Below are positions 8,335-17,391 of a stretch of 64,000 nt of DNA, piece by piece. This DNA comes from Pararhodobacter sp. CCB-MM2. Lineage in GTDB: Bacteria; Pseudomonadota; Alphaproteobacteria; Rhodobacterales; Rhodobacteraceae. How positions within the stretch are numbered: position 1 is the first letter of the stretch; every line of letters starts with the position of its first letter. Location: contig NZ_LRRR01000002.1 in assembly GCF_001691415.1 (NCBI RefSeq), positions 62,001 through 126,000 on the forward strand. The letters are read 5' to 3'. The notes beneath the pieces were generated by a model. The model did not search any database. It was not told the origin of the DNA and saw only the letters and a program-made list of their open reading frames with translations. A program made the position numbers and the translations under genes.

Positions 8335-9344
8335 GCCGGAACCTCCGGGACAAGGGACAGGTCGGGCGCCCTGAGGCAGCGCACCGGATGCGCAGGGCGG
8401 CCATGCGGCAGCAGTTCCGGCATGCGCTGGTCACACAGGCCGGGGCGGAATTGCGGACAGCGGGGGTGAAAGCTGCAACCGGCCGGAAGTTTGTCGGGGC
8501 TGGGAACGAAGCCCTCGATCGTGCCGAGAGGACCCTTGGACTGCCCTGCATCCTCGAATCTGGGGACCGAGGCGAGCAGGCCGCTGGTGTAGGGCATCCG
8601 CGGTCGTTCGAGCACCGCACCAAGGCTGCCCTCCTCGACGATGCGGCCGGAATACATGACCATGACCCGCTCGGCGATCTCGGCGACGACGCCGAAGTCA
8701 TGGGTGATGAACAGCATCGCCATGCCGGTCCGCTTCTGAAGGTCGCGCAGCAGGTCGAGGATCTGGGCCTGCACCGTCACGTCCAGCGCTGTCGTCGGCT
8801 CGTCCGCGATCAGGAGTTCCGGCTCCAGCGCCAGCGCCATGGCGATCACCACGCGCTGCCGCATGCCACCCGACATCTCGTGCGGGTAGGCCATCATCCG
8901 ACGTTCGGGATCCGGAATGCCGACCATCCGCAGCAGCTCCAGTACGCGGGCCCGGATCGCGGTACGATCCATCTTTCGGTGAAAGCGGATTGCCTCGGCG
9001 ATCTGGTCGCCGACCCGATGGACCGGGTTCAACGAGGTCAGCGGCTCCTGGAAGATCATTGCGATCCGCGGCCCTCTGTAGGCGGCCATCTGCGGTTCGG
9101 TCAGGGCCAGCAGGTCCGTGCCGCCCATGCGGATCTGGCCGTCGATCCGGCAACGCGGCGCTTCGGGCAACAGGCGCATCAACGCGAACGAGGTTACCGA
9201 CTTGCCCGAGCCGGATTCGCCGACCAGCGCCAAGGTTTCGCCGGGGTGGATGTCAAAATCGACCCCGTGCACAACCTGGGTTTCGCGCCCGTCGCCCTTG
9301 AAGCGGATGGTCAGGTTGCGCACGGAAAGGATGGGGTCGCTCAT
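8331..9344 (-). CDS. Dipeptide/oligopeptide-type ABC transporter ATPase (DppD-like)
   Basis: This 337-residue ATPase has Walker [10 protein letters not shown], a Q-loop in [12 protein letters not shown], the signature MSGGMRQRV and Walker [13 protein letters not shown]. The C-terminal PxxCxFHPRC region is typical of the DppD/OppD family. I start at the ATG at 9344 because a GAGGAG site lies just upstream; the 13 extra codons to 9383 overlap the permease gene. It is the second ATPase of the five-gene transporter. Confidence 0.93.
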   Translation of the reverse strand: MSDPILSVRNLTIRFKGDGRETQVVHGVDFDIHPGETLALVGESGSGKSVTSFALMRLLPEAPRCRIDGQIRMGGTDLLALTEPQMAAYRGPRIAMIFQEPLTSLNPVHRVGDQIAEAIRFHRKMDRTAIRARVLELLRMVGIPDPERRMMAYPHEMSGGMRQRVVIAMALALEPELLIADEPTTALDVTVQAQILDLLRDLQKRTGMAMLFITHDFGVVAEIAERVMVMYSGRIVEEGSLGAVLERPRMPYTSGLLASVPRFEDAGQSKGPLGTIEGFVPSPDKLPAGCSFHPRCPQFRPGLCDQRMPELLPHGRPAHPVRCLRAPDLSLVPEVPA

Positions 9345-9354
9345 CGCAATCTCC

Positions 9355-10272
9355 TCAGTTGACGGAGCGGGCGTCGAGCGCATCGCGCAAGCCGTCCCCG
9401 ATGAAGTTGAACGACGTCACCGCCAGCGTGATCGCGACGCCGGGGACGATGGCAAGCCAAGGTGCGCTGTCGAGATATTGCTGCGCGTTGTTCAACATGT
9501 TGCCCCAACTCGGCAGCGGCGGCTGGATCCCGTAGCCGAGGAACGAGATATAGGCCTCCAGCAGGATCGCGCGGGCCACGGTCAACGTCGCGGCGACGAT
9601 GATCGGGCCCATGATGTTGGGCAGGATCTCGCGGAACATGATCCACCAATGCGGCGCCCCGATCATCCGCGCGGCGATGGTGAAATCGCGCCCGGCCTGA
9701 CCCCGGACCTCGGCTTCGACGATGCGGGCAACTTCCATCCACGAGGTCACCGCGATGATCAGCGTGATCATGGTGGGCGAGGGGCGCAGGAAGGCCGCCA
9801 GTGTCAGCATCAGGAAGATGGAGGGGAACGACAGAAAGGCATCGGTGACCCGCATCAATCCGACGCGGCTCCAGCCTCCGAAGTAGCCGGCGACAAGACC
9901 GATGGCGGTGCCGATCAACGTTGACAGCACCATTGCGAGAAAGCCGACCGTCAACGAAATCTGCCCGGCCGAGAACAACCGCGCGGCGATGTCGCGTCCC
10001 AGTGGATCGGTGCCGAAGATATGCGCGCCGGTCAGCGGTGGCGAGAAGCGTGCGCGCAGGTCGATATAGAGCTCGTCATAGGGGAGCAGATAAGGGCCGA
10101 TGAAGCAGGCCAGCGTCAGCACGATGATCGTGACCAGCCCTGCCATGGCCAACCGGTGGCGCATGAACTTGCGCAGGCGCGGATTGCGGGCAAAGCGTCG
10201 AAGCGCGGATGTGCGGGTCGGAACTGAGGTCGTGGCGGGGGAGGAAAGCGGGGCGGTCTGCGGATTGGACAT
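9355..10272 (-). CDS. ABC transporter permease (DppC-like)
   Basis: This 305-residue inner-membrane permease has an N-terminal cytoplasmic segment, one early membrane helix (MAGLVTIIVLTLACFIG) and a five-helix transport domain containing the EAA-type loop. That loop includes ARMIGAPHWWIMFREILPN. The family is BPD_transp_1 with the OppC N-terminal extension. It forms a heterodimer with the DppB-like permease encoded 14 bases upstream. Confidence 0.92.
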   Translation of the reverse strand: MSNPQTAPLSSPATTSVPTRTSALRRFARNPRLRKFMRHRLAMAGLVTIIVLTLACFIGPYLLPYDELYIDLRARFSPPLTGAHIFGTDPLGRDIAARLFSAGQISLTVGFLAMVLSTLIGTAIGLVAGYFGGWSRVGLMRVTDAFLSFPSIFLMLTLAAFLRPSPTMITLIIAVTSWMEVARIVEAEVRGQAGRDFTIAARMIGAPHWWIMFREILPNIMGPIIVAATLTVARAILLEAYISFLGYGIQPPLPSWGNMLNNAQQYLDSAPWLAIVPGVAITLAVTSFNFIGDGLRDALDARSVN

Positions 10273-10286
10273 GGGCTTTCTCCGAT

Positions 10287-11237
10287 TCAGCCGAGGCGGA
10301 TGCGCGGGTCGGCAAAAGCGACCCCGATATCGGCAAGGAAGTTTCCGATCACCGTGAGAATGGCCGAGAACATCAGCAGACCCATGATGACGGGGTAGTC
10401 GTTGTAGCCAAGGCTATCGATGAACAGCCGGCCCAGGCCCGGCCAGGTGAAGACTGTCTCGGTGACCAGAGCTCCGCCGATGATGGTGGGCAGCTGAAGG
10501 CCGGCCAGCGTGATCATCGGGATCAGTGCATTGCGCACGATATGAGCGCTGACGATGCGCCAGCGGGGCAGGCCCTTGGCTCGAGCCGTGCGGACGAAAT
10601 CCTGATGCATCACGTCCAGCGTCGCGGTCCGCATGTAGCGGCTCCAGATCGCAACATTGACCAGCGCCAGAACGAGCGAGGGCATGATCAGGTGGATCAG
10701 GTAATCGCCAAGGCTCTGATCTCCGACGGTGTACATGCTGCCTGCCGGCAGCCAGCCCAGTTCGAGCGAGAAGATGAAGATCGCCACCAGACCGAACCAG
10801 AAGGTCGGAATCGACAGCGCGATCATCGCGCCGACCGTGGCCATGTAGTCGAAGATCGAATAGCGTTTCAGGGCGCCCAGCACACCGACCATGGTTCCCA
10901 GCGCGATGGCGATGGCCGTCGAGGTGCCCATCAGCAGCAACGTCGCGCCTAGATGCCGCCAGACCACGTCCAGCACCGGGCTCTGGTCGCGATAGCTTCG
11001 GCCCCAGTCCCCGGTCAGCATGTTCCCCAGCCAGTCGAGGTATTGCACCGGCAATGGCCGATCGAGGCCCATTTGGTGGGCGATGCGGTCCAGATCGGCC
11101 TGGCTCATGCCCGGGGTCATCGCGTATTGCGACAGCGGGCCGCCGGGCGCGAGGTTGATGACCGCGAAGCCGATCATCGACACGATGAGGATCAGCACAC
11201 AGCCCTGCAGGATTCGATTGACGAGAAAGCGCAGCAT
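10287..11237 (-). CDS. ABC transporter permease (DppB-like)
   Basis: This 316-residue permease starts MLRFLVNRILQG, with six predicted membrane helices and the EAA loop RTARAKGLPRWRIV. It is of normal length for DppB/OppB. I use the ATG at 11237, preceded by GGAGG; the frame runs on to 11333 but only through the hairpin region. It follows the solute-binding protein gene across a 212-base spacer. Confidence 0.92.
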   Translation of the reverse strand: MLRFLVNRILQGCVLILIVSMIGFAVINLAPGGPLSQYAMTPGMSQADLDRIAHQMGLDRPLPVQYLDWLGNMLTGDWGRSYRDQSPVLDVVWRHLGATLLLMGTSTAIAIALGTMVGVLGALKRYSIFDYMATVGAMIALSIPTFWFGLVAIFIFSLELGWLPAGSMYTVGDQSLGDYLIHLIMPSLVLALVNVAIWSRYMRTATLDVMHQDFVRTARAKGLPRWRIVSAHIVRNALIPMITLAGLQLPTIIGGALVTETVFTWPGLGRLFIDSLGYNDYPVIMGLLMFSAILTVIGNFLADIGVAFADPRIRLG

Positions 11238-11274
11238 GGGGGGCCTCCGGGGGCGCGAGAGAGCGGGGAGGGGG

Positions 11275-11334
11275 CCCCGGAACTCAAAGGTTCCGGGGTC
11301 TTGAGGATGCCCGGCGGGAGAGACGCCGGGCATC
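11275..11334 (-). other. Two intercistronic hairpins between solute-binding protein and permease genes
   Basis: CCCCGGAAC (11275-11283) pairs with GTTCCGGGG (11290-11298) over a 6-base loop. GATGCCCGGCG (11306-11316) pairs with CGCCGGGCATC (11324-11334) over a 7-base loop. Both stems are perfect and no T-run follows. They fit a partial terminator or RNA stabiliser that keeps the binding-protein message above the permease message. Confidence 0.65.
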
Positions 11335-11449
11335 GGGACTTCGGGCCGGGGCGGAAGGGCAAGCTCGGGTTGGGACCGGGACCTCGGAGGAGGATCAGGT
11401 TCCGACCGACAGGCCTGCGCCGTCCGAGGGACCCGACGCGGGGGTCAGG

Positions 11450-13117
11450 TCAAGCCCAGCTCCAGTCCTGCATGTTCCAGAAGGTGATGCGGACGTTGAT
11501 GTTGGGTTCGTAGCCCTGCAGGGCCTCGGCATGGCCCCGGACTTCGTTGCGCTGGAACAGCGGCAGGAAGGGAAGCTCCTCGCGGATGGTCTGCTGGATC
11601 TCGGCATAGATCGGCTTGCGCGCCTCGGGCGAGACGGTGGTCGCGCCTTCGATCAGCAACTCGTCCACGCGCGGGTCCGAGAACTGGAAGGTGTTCTGGC
11701 CGGCCCCGCCCTGCGCGTTGATGGCGTTGGTGTGGAAATAGTCGGTCGTGTCGGGATCGGGTCCGGTCAGGAAGATGATCCCGGCCACGGCCATGTCGAA
11801 TTGCGACTGCATCCAGTGATCCGACCACATGACCGCCGGCGGCAGGTTCGCGATCTCCATCTCGATGCCCATGTCCAGCCAGCTTTGCTGCAGGAACTGC
11901 TGCAGTTGTTCGCGGACGTGGTTGCCGGCCGTCGTCGAGCACACGAAGCTCAGCCGCTGCCCGTCCTTGACCCGGATGCCATCGCTGCCCGGAACCCAGC
12001 CCGCGGCTTCGAGGATAGCCTTGCCTTCCTCGGGGTCATAGACATGGGTGGGCAGGGTATCGTCGTAGTAGAAACTCTGCTGCGGCATGTAGGTTTCCGT
12101 CGCCGTCGGCAGTCCGTAGTACAGGGCGTCGATCACCGTCTGCTTGTCCACGCCCAGATACAGGGCCTGACGCACGGCCTTGTCGGCAAGAACCGGGTTC
12201 GCGAGGTTCAGCGAGAGTGTCTCGACCGTGCCGACGGGAACCAGCACGACCTCCTTGCCGGGCAGGGCCGTCGCCTCGGCGTAATGGTCGGGGGAGATGC
12301 CCTGCAGCGCGATGACGTCGATCTCGCCGGTGCGGAACTGGGTGTAGAGGACGGTCAGATCGGGGACGTATTTCACCACGACGCGCTCGATCGAGGCACC
12401 GTCGCCGTAGTAATCCGGGTTTGCGACCAGCTGGATGTTGTCGCCCGGCGCGCGGCTGTCCCATTTGTAGGGGCCGGTGCCGATCGGTGACTGGTTGAAC
12501 GGCGCCTCGTTGGGGTCGACGCCTTCGCCGAAGGCGTGCTTCGGGATGATGAACGTCCAGCTGAGGATCGCCATGTAAGGCGCAAATGCCGACGACATCT
12601 TCCACGTCAGCTCGGTGTCCGACACGACAGTGATCTCTTCGATCAGCTCGTGGCCGGTGCGGCGCGCGGCGCGGAAGTTCTCGTCTTTCTGCAGCTCCAG
12701 CGTGAATTTCACATCCTCGGCCGTCAGCGGCGTGCCGTCATGCCAGGTCACCCCCTCTTTCAGCCGGATGCGCCATTCGGTGCCATCTGCCGAAACGCCG
12801 CCGTTCTCTACCGTCGGAACCTCGGTCACCAACCGCGGCGCAAAAGTGCCATCAGGCTCGACCGAGAAAAGCGGGTCGAAGATGGCCCAATGAATGCCCT
12901 CATCGACCTCGATATGCAGCAGGTGCGGGTTGAAGACGGTCGGTTCCTGGCTGATGCCGACGATCACCTGACCGCTGGCCTGTGCCTTGGCACCGCGGGG
13001 GAAGCCACCCAGGCCCAGGCCTGCAGCGGCGATCATGGTCATGCCCAGAAAACCACGACGCGACGGATGGGTCATCGGGCTCTTGGGGTCGAACGGTTTC
13101 AAGGGGGTCTTCTTCAT
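11450..13117 (-). CDS. Tat-exported family-5 extracellular solute-binding protein
   Basis: This 555-residue DppA/OppA-type (SBP family 5) periplasmic binding protein begins with a twin-arginine signal: SRRGFLG around residues 19-25, then a hydrophobic stretch and a GAKA-QA cleavage site. The mature part shows family features such as VTWHDGTPLTAEDVKFTLE. The ATG at 13117 has an AGGAG site; the longer frame to 13309 overlaps the FAD gene. Tat export suggests folding before translocation. It would bring a peptide-like or amine substrate to the DppBCDF-like permease. Confidence 0.92.
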   Translation of the reverse strand: MKKTPLKPFDPKSPMTHPSRRGFLGMTMIAAAGLGLGGFPRGAKAQASGQVIVGISQEPTVFNPHLLHIEVDEGIHWAIFDPLFSVEPDGTFAPRLVTEVPTVENGGVSADGTEWRIRLKEGVTWHDGTPLTAEDVKFTLELQKDENFRAARRTGHELIEEITVVSDTELTWKMSSAFAPYMAILSWTFIIPKHAFGEGVDPNEAPFNQSPIGTGPYKWDSRAPGDNIQLVANPDYYGDGASIERVVVKYVPDLTVLYTQFRTGEIDVIALQGISPDHYAEATALPGKEVVLVPVGTVETLSLNLANPVLADKAVRQALYLGVDKQTVIDALYYGLPTATETYMPQQSFYYDDTLPTHVYDPEEGKAILEAAGWVPGSDGIRVKDGQRLSFVCSTTAGNHVREQLQQFLQQSWLDMGIEMEIANLPPAVMWSDHWMQSQFDMAVAGIIFLTGPDPDTTDYFHTNAINAQGGAGQNTFQFSDPRVDELLIEGATTVSPEARKPIYAEIQQTIREELPFLPLFQRNEVRGHAEALQGYEPNINVRITFWNMQDWSWA

Positions 13118-13235
13118 CGTCTGTCTCCTGTCGGGGGTGAGGGGCGTGGGATGAGAGGCGGGCGCGTCGTTCCTCGCGCGCTCTTGCTTCGAGACCGATC
13201 CCTGGACGGGGCCGGTGCGAAGAGGGTCGTTCGGG

Positions 13236-14567
13236 TTAAAAGCCGTCGTCGGGCGCCAATCGGCTGCCATCGGTGAAGCGAGAGAAGCGGAAAGCTGATG
13301 CATCGACACAGGTGGGTCGGCCGGTGACGATTTCGGCCATCAGCTTGCCGGCGGCGGGGCCGATGCCGAATCCGTGGCCCGAAAAGCCCGTGGCCATGAA
13401 GAAGCCCGGCCTGCCGTCCACGCCCGAGATCACCGGCACCGCATCCGGCGTGACATCGATGTAGCCTGCCCAGCTTTGTGCAGGTTTAGCCTTGCCGAAG
13501 ACCGGGAATGCTTTCGCCGCCGCGTCCAGCGTCTGTCGCACGATGCGCGGATGCGGCTTGGGGTCCAGCACACGGGTGTATTCGAAGGGTGACGCTTCAT
13601 CCATCCGCCAGCGCCGCGCATAGCCGGCTTCCTGCGCGAAGCGCGGGCCGAAACGCAGGCGCAAATCGCGCCACTGGTGCTTCAAGGCCGGCAGGTAGCG
13701 CAGGGCAAGGCGGAAGCTGTCCGGCACCACATCCACCACATTGACCGAGCCCGAGGCCAGCGTGTAGCCGCCGTCCTTGCGCTTGCGGAAGGCGAAGTCG
13801 CGGGTCCAGTAGGCGGCTTCGGGGCCCCCGTCGAGCGGCTCGGTCCGCACCACGGTGTTCATCACTTTCAGCTGCGGAAAATCCAGGTCCATGTTCCCGG
13901 TGAACAGCCGCGACCAGGCGCCGCCGGCCAGAACCACCGCGTCACAGGCGATGGGTCCGCGCTCGGTCACAACCCCTGAGACGACACCTCCGCTGGTCTC
14001 GACCCCGCGGACCGCGCATTCGGTCAGGATCACCGCACCCCGGTCCCGCGCAGCCTCGGCAATGGCGGGGGCCGCAAGCTGGGGTTCGGCCCGACCGTCG
14101 GAGGCCGTGAACAATCCGCCCTTCACCGGCTCGTTGCAGCCCGGCATCACCGCGTCGAATTCCGCACCCGACACGATGCGGCTGTCCAGCTGATACGGTT
14201 CCAGGTGCTTTGCCCAGCGACCATAGCGTTCCATCTCGGCCTCGCTTCGGCACGAGAACATGATGCCCGACTGCCGGTATCCCAGTTCTCGCCCGGTGCG
14301 CTCGGCCAGATGCGGCCACAGGCGCAGGGCTTCGGCCATCAGGGGGATTTCGCGCGGGTCGCGGCGCGAGATACGGACCCAGCCCCAGTTGCGCGAGCTT
14401 GGCTCCTGCCCGATCCCGCCCTTCTCGCAAAGCGCGACGCGCAGACCCCGCTCGCTGAGTTCCAGCGCCGTCGAGGTGCCGATGATGCCACCACCGATCA
14501 CCACCACATCCACCTTGGCGGGGAGGGCATCGTCACCATGGACAGGGGTCACGCGAGGTCCGGGCAT
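13236..14567 (-). CDS. FAD-dependent oxidoreductase, sarcosine oxidase beta/DAO type
   Basis: This 443-residue flavoprotein has the FAD motif VVVIGGGIIGTSTALELSE near residue 20 and the C-terminal SGVDGRPGFFMATGFSGHG region, split as SGVDGRPGFF and MATGFSGHGFGIGP. That is the DAO family that includes sarcosine/dimethylglycine oxidases and D-amino-acid dehydrogenases. Its start shares a base with the stop of the SDR gene (TGATG at 14565-14569). It is the first of two such enzymes in this operon. The substrate is probably an N-substituted amino acid; the exact one is unknown. Confidence 0.88.
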   Translation of the reverse strand: MPGPRVTPVHGDDALPAKVDVVVIGGGIIGTSTALELSERGLRVALCEKGGIGQEPSSRNWGWVRISRRDPREIPLMAEALRLWPHLAERTGRELGYRQSGIMFSCRSEAEMERYGRWAKHLEPYQLDSRIVSGAEFDAVMPGCNEPVKGGLFTASDGRAEPQLAAPAIAEAARDRGAVILTECAVRGVETSGGVVSGVVTERGPIACDAVVLAGGAWSRLFTGNMDLDFPQLKVMNTVVRTEPLDGGPEAAYWTRDFAFRKRKDGGYTLASGSVNVVDVVPDSFRLALRYLPALKHQWRDLRLRFGPRFAQEAGYARRWRMDEASPFEYTRVLDPKPHPRIVRQTLDAAAKAFPVFGKAKPAQSWAGYIDVTPDAVPVISGVDGRPGFFMATGFSGHGFGIGPAAGKLMAEIVTGRPTCVDASAFRFSRFTDGSRLAPDDGF

Positions 14568-15268
14568 CAGAATATTCCGTCGAGTTGGCAGTTCAGTGTG
14601 ATTTCCGCCTGGCAGAGGCTGCCGGGCCGCTCGATCGTATCGAGGGTCAGCGTGGCCAGATCGCCGACCTGGGTCATCGCCTCGGCCGGAAACGTGTCAG
14701 AGGCAGCCTGCGCACCCATTTCGGTGGCGACAAAGCCGGGGCAGATCGCGGTTGCGCGGATGCCATGGCTCCAGCCCTCGTGCCGCAAGGCATGGGCCAG
14801 CCCGACGGCCGCGAACTTGGAATAGGCATAGAGGCCCGAGCGCGACGACTTCACCCGCTTGCCCGACAGCGAGGCCATGACGATCACCCGTCCTTGTCCC
14901 GACCGCTTCAACGGCTCCCACGCGGCTGCCGCCAGCCGGCGAGGGGCATGGGCATTGACCTCGAACAGGCGCTTCACCCGGGCGTCGTCCGCAGTGACGA
15001 TGCTGTCGTGGTCCAGAAGCCCGGCGCAGGCGACAACGGCATCGATGCGGCCATGACGCTCCAGAACGCCGGCGACCCAATCGGCCTCGCCGCCGGTTTC
15101 GGCGTCATAAGGCACGGTTTCGGTACGGTCGTCGGGCCAATTTCCGTCCGGCAGGGTCGGATTGCGCAGCCCCATCGAGACGATCCAGCCACGCCGGATT
15201 GCTTCGACGGCGATGGCCCGCCCGATCCCGCGCGATCCGCCGGTGAGAAGAAGGACGCGCGCGTTCAT
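14567..15268 (-). CDS. Short-chain dehydrogenase/reductase
   Basis: This 233-residue classical SDR has the cofactor motif TGGSRGIG (residues 9-16), an NAG-like ACAG motif and the catalytic Y-x3-K in SGLYAYSKFA. It would oxidise or reduce an alcohol/ketone with NAD(P)H in the cytoplasm. The start overlaps the MarR stop codon (ATGA) and the stop overlaps the FAD gene, so it belongs to the transport operon. Substrate not predictable. Confidence 0.88.
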   Translation of the reverse strand: MNARVLLLTGGSRGIGRAIAVEAIRRGWIVSMGLRNPTLPDGNWPDDRTETVPYDAETGGEADWVAGVLERHGRIDAVVACAGLLDHDSIVTADDARVKRLFEVNAHAPRRLAAAAWEPLKRSGQGRVIVMASLSGKRVKSSRSGLYAYSKFAAVGLAHALRHEGWSHGIRATAICPGFVATEMGAQAASDTFPAEAMTQVGDLATLTLDTIERPGSLCQAEITLNCQLDGIF

Positions 15269-15789
15269 CTTGACTTCCGCTTCCAGTCCATGCCGCCCTG
15301 ACGTTCGACGTAGCCGGCGCAGATCTTGCGCAGCAGGGAGACCGTCTGTGCATGTTCTTCGGGGGTGAGCATCCAGAAGGCATCCTGCGGCTCGTCCAGA
15401 ACGATGTCGCGCACCGTTTCCAGAACCGTCTCGCCGGCCGGCGTGATGTACAATTGCTGACGGCGGCGCGTTTCCGGGTCTGCGCGGCGCTCCAAGAGGC
15501 CGTCCACAGTCAGCTTGTCGATGAGCCGCGTCATCGCCGGGGCGTCCTTGCCGGCGAACTGGGTGATCTCGGAGGCGGTGATCCCCGGTTGATGCTTGAC
15601 GATGAACAACGTCGAGATCTTGCCGGTGCCCCCCGCCACGGGAAGGCCGTGGAACTTCTTCTCCAGATCCCGCGACACCCAGAGGTTCAGGACCCGGACG
15701 TAATAGCTGATCGCATCCGTCAGGCAGTCGAGATTGATCTCGTCATAGCAATCCTGCGGGGGCGTCAGAGGCGGGGAGGGATCAGACAT
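15265..15789 (-). CDS. MarR-family transcriptional regulator, first gene of the Dpp-like operon
   Basis: This 174-residue winged-helix regulator contains the MarR core (GITASEITQFAGKDAPAMTR, DKLTVDGLLERRADPETRRR). I start at the ATG at 15789; the frame continues to 15834 but only through the operator. It heads the minus-strand operon with the SDR, FAD and transporter genes. A tandem palindrome lies 33-58 bases upstream, so it very likely represses its own operon until ligand binds. Confidence 0.9.
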   Translation of the reverse strand: MSDPSPPLTPPQDCYDEINLDCLTDAISYYVRVLNLWVSRDLEKKFHGLPVAGGTGKISTLFIVKHQPGITASEITQFAGKDAPAMTRLIDKLTVDGLLERRADPETRRRQQLYITPAGETVLETVRDIVLDEPQDAFWMLTPEEHAQTVSLLRKICAGYVERQGGMDWKRKSR

Positions 15790-15821
15790 CACGCGAACCT
15801 TACCTTGGGTTAATCTAATTG

Positions 15822-15847
15822 TTGTCGATGACAATTGTCGATGACAA
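15822..15847. promoter_or_regulatory. Tandem MarR-type operator
   Basis: Two exact copies of the 13-mer TTGTCGATGACAA sit back to back at 15822-15834 and 15835-15847. Each copy is itself an inverted repeat, TTGTC-GAT-GACAA. They lie just upstream of the MarR gene, the usual place for autoregulation. Flanking bases extend the symmetry (GTTGTC...GACAAC). Confidence 0.75.
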
Positions 15848-16201
15848 CAAAAAAATCATGCAGGTGTCATGGAATCGTGATGGCGCTTGTTTTCGCTTTG
15901 AAAATTGCCTGCCCAAGCAGCATTTCTCGCCCCATCGCGCGATGGAAACGCTCAAACTTGGAAAATTGCCGAGGGAATCGCAGGCAAAGAGCGCATGGCG
16001 TCAATGCAAACGGGATCACCCGGCGCCTGCCGCGGTGATCCCGGTGTGCTGGGTCGTGCACGGCGTGGTGCCGCGTGGATCAGTCGGGTTCACGCGCCTC
16101 TTGGCTGCTGCCGCGCCGGACCTGCATCTGCATCACTGTGCCCACGTCCAGCGACGTAGCAGCGCGGAACAGGGAAAGACCAGTCGTCGCTTGCTTGCAG
16201 G
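15848..16201. other. Intergenic region, no supported gene
   Basis: About 350 bases lie between the MarR operator and the 3' end of the GlxA-type regulator gene. The start should hold the MarR operon promoter (AT-rich stretch around 15845-15860). Short frames on both strands here have no recognisable domain or good ribosome binding site. Confidence 0.5.
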
Positions 16202-17275
16202 TCAGACGCCGGTGTCGCGCGCGGCGGCCAAGGTTGCCAACGCCACCGGCGGCAGGGTCGAGGCATAGCCCATCAGCTTGCTGGGGCTGCGGCCGAACCG
16301 CTTCTTGAAGCAACGCGAGAAATGCGCGACCGAGGTGAAGCCGGTCGCCTGCGAGATCTGCATGAGCGTCATTTCGGTATCGCACAGAAGCTTGCGCGCA
16401 TGATCCAGCCGCAGCCCGAGGTAGTATTGCCCCGGAGCCTCGCCGAAGGCGCTGTCGAACATCCGCTCCAAATGCCGGCGGGAATAGCCGGCGCGGGCGG
16501 CCAGCTGGTCCATGCTCATCGGATCTTCGAGGTTCGCGGCCATCAGCCGGATGATCTCGACCAACACGGGCTTGCGCATCGCCATCCGCGCGCTGAGCGA
16601 TCCGCGTTGCCCGTCGCTGCCCGCCGTCGTCGCCGAGCGCAGGCACATGTCCGACACCGTCGCGGCGAATTCCGTGCCGTAATCCTGCGCGATGATCGCC
16701 AGCATCATGTCGGTCGCCGCCGCCCCGCCGCCGCAGGTCATCACCGGGCCGTCGATCTCAAACCGGGCGCCGGTGGGGCTGAGGTCGGGGAAGCGTTCGG
16801 CGAAACCGGCCTGGTTCTCCCAATGCAGGGTGAAGCGCCGTTGCCCCAACAGACCCGCCTTGGCCAGCAGGAAGGCGCCGGTGCAGACGCCGCCGACCGT
16901 CCCGCCATGGCGCAGATGGCGTGTGACGGCAGCGGCGATGCGGGGGGCGTTGCGGGCGCCGGGCTGGATGCCGCCGCAAACCAGCAGGGACTCGGCGTCA
17001 TCGAGATCCTTGGCGATCGCCGCGGTCTCGACCACGATCCCCGAAGAGCTTTCCACGGGACCGCCGGCCTCTGACACGACGGTCCAGCGATAGAGCGGCA
17101 GTTGCGACAGCTGGTTGGCGATCCGCAGCGGCTCGACGGCCGAGCTGAAAGCCAGCAGGGTGAAGCCGGGCAGCAGGGCGAAATGGAAGCTGCGCGTGGG
17201 TTTGGCGTTGGTGACGACCGCACAGGCCGCCCCACGGGGCACCGTCGCAATCGCCTGTGATCCAAGTCCCATCAT
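16202..17275 (-). CDS. GlxA-family AraC-type transcriptional regulator
   Basis: This 357-residue protein has an N-terminal DJ-1/PfpI-like ligand domain (FALLPGFTLLAFSSAVEPLR; GGVCTGAFLLAKAGLL) and a C-terminal AraC double helix-turn-helix (MDQLAARAGYSRRHLERMF; LMQISQATGFTSVAHFSRCF). This architecture is that of GlxA/GbdR/CdhR-type activators, often controlling betaine, carnitine or arginine-related catabolism. The ATG at 17275 is preceded by a GCAGGA site. It lies just downstream of the FAD/ALDH/lyase operon on the same strand and may activate it. Confidence 0.9.
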   Translation of the reverse strand: MMGLGSQAIATVPRGAACAVVTNAKPTRSFHFALLPGFTLLAFSSAVEPLRIANQLSQLPLYRWTVVSEAGGPVESSSGIVVETAAIAKDLDDAESLLVCGGIQPGARNAPRIAAAVTRHLRHGGTVGGVCTGAFLLAKAGLLGQRRFTLHWENQAGFAERFPDLSPTGARFEIDGPVMTCGGGAAATDMMLAIIAQDYGTEFAATVSDMCLRSATTAGSDGQRGSLSARMAMRKPVLVEIIRLMAANLEDPMSMDQLAARAGYSRRHLERMFDSAFGEAPGQYYLGLRLDHARKLLCDTEMTLMQISQATGFTSVAHFSRCFKKRFGRSPSKLMGYASTLPPVALATLAAARDTGV

Positions 17276-17391
17276 CGCCAATCCTGCCTTGCGCGGCCTC
17301 CGGTCAGGGCCGCGCGTTCTGTCCCATGATCAAGGAGCGCCCGGTCCAGCGCAAGTCTGGCGTCACGCGGGCCGCCGCGCCGGATCGGGCG

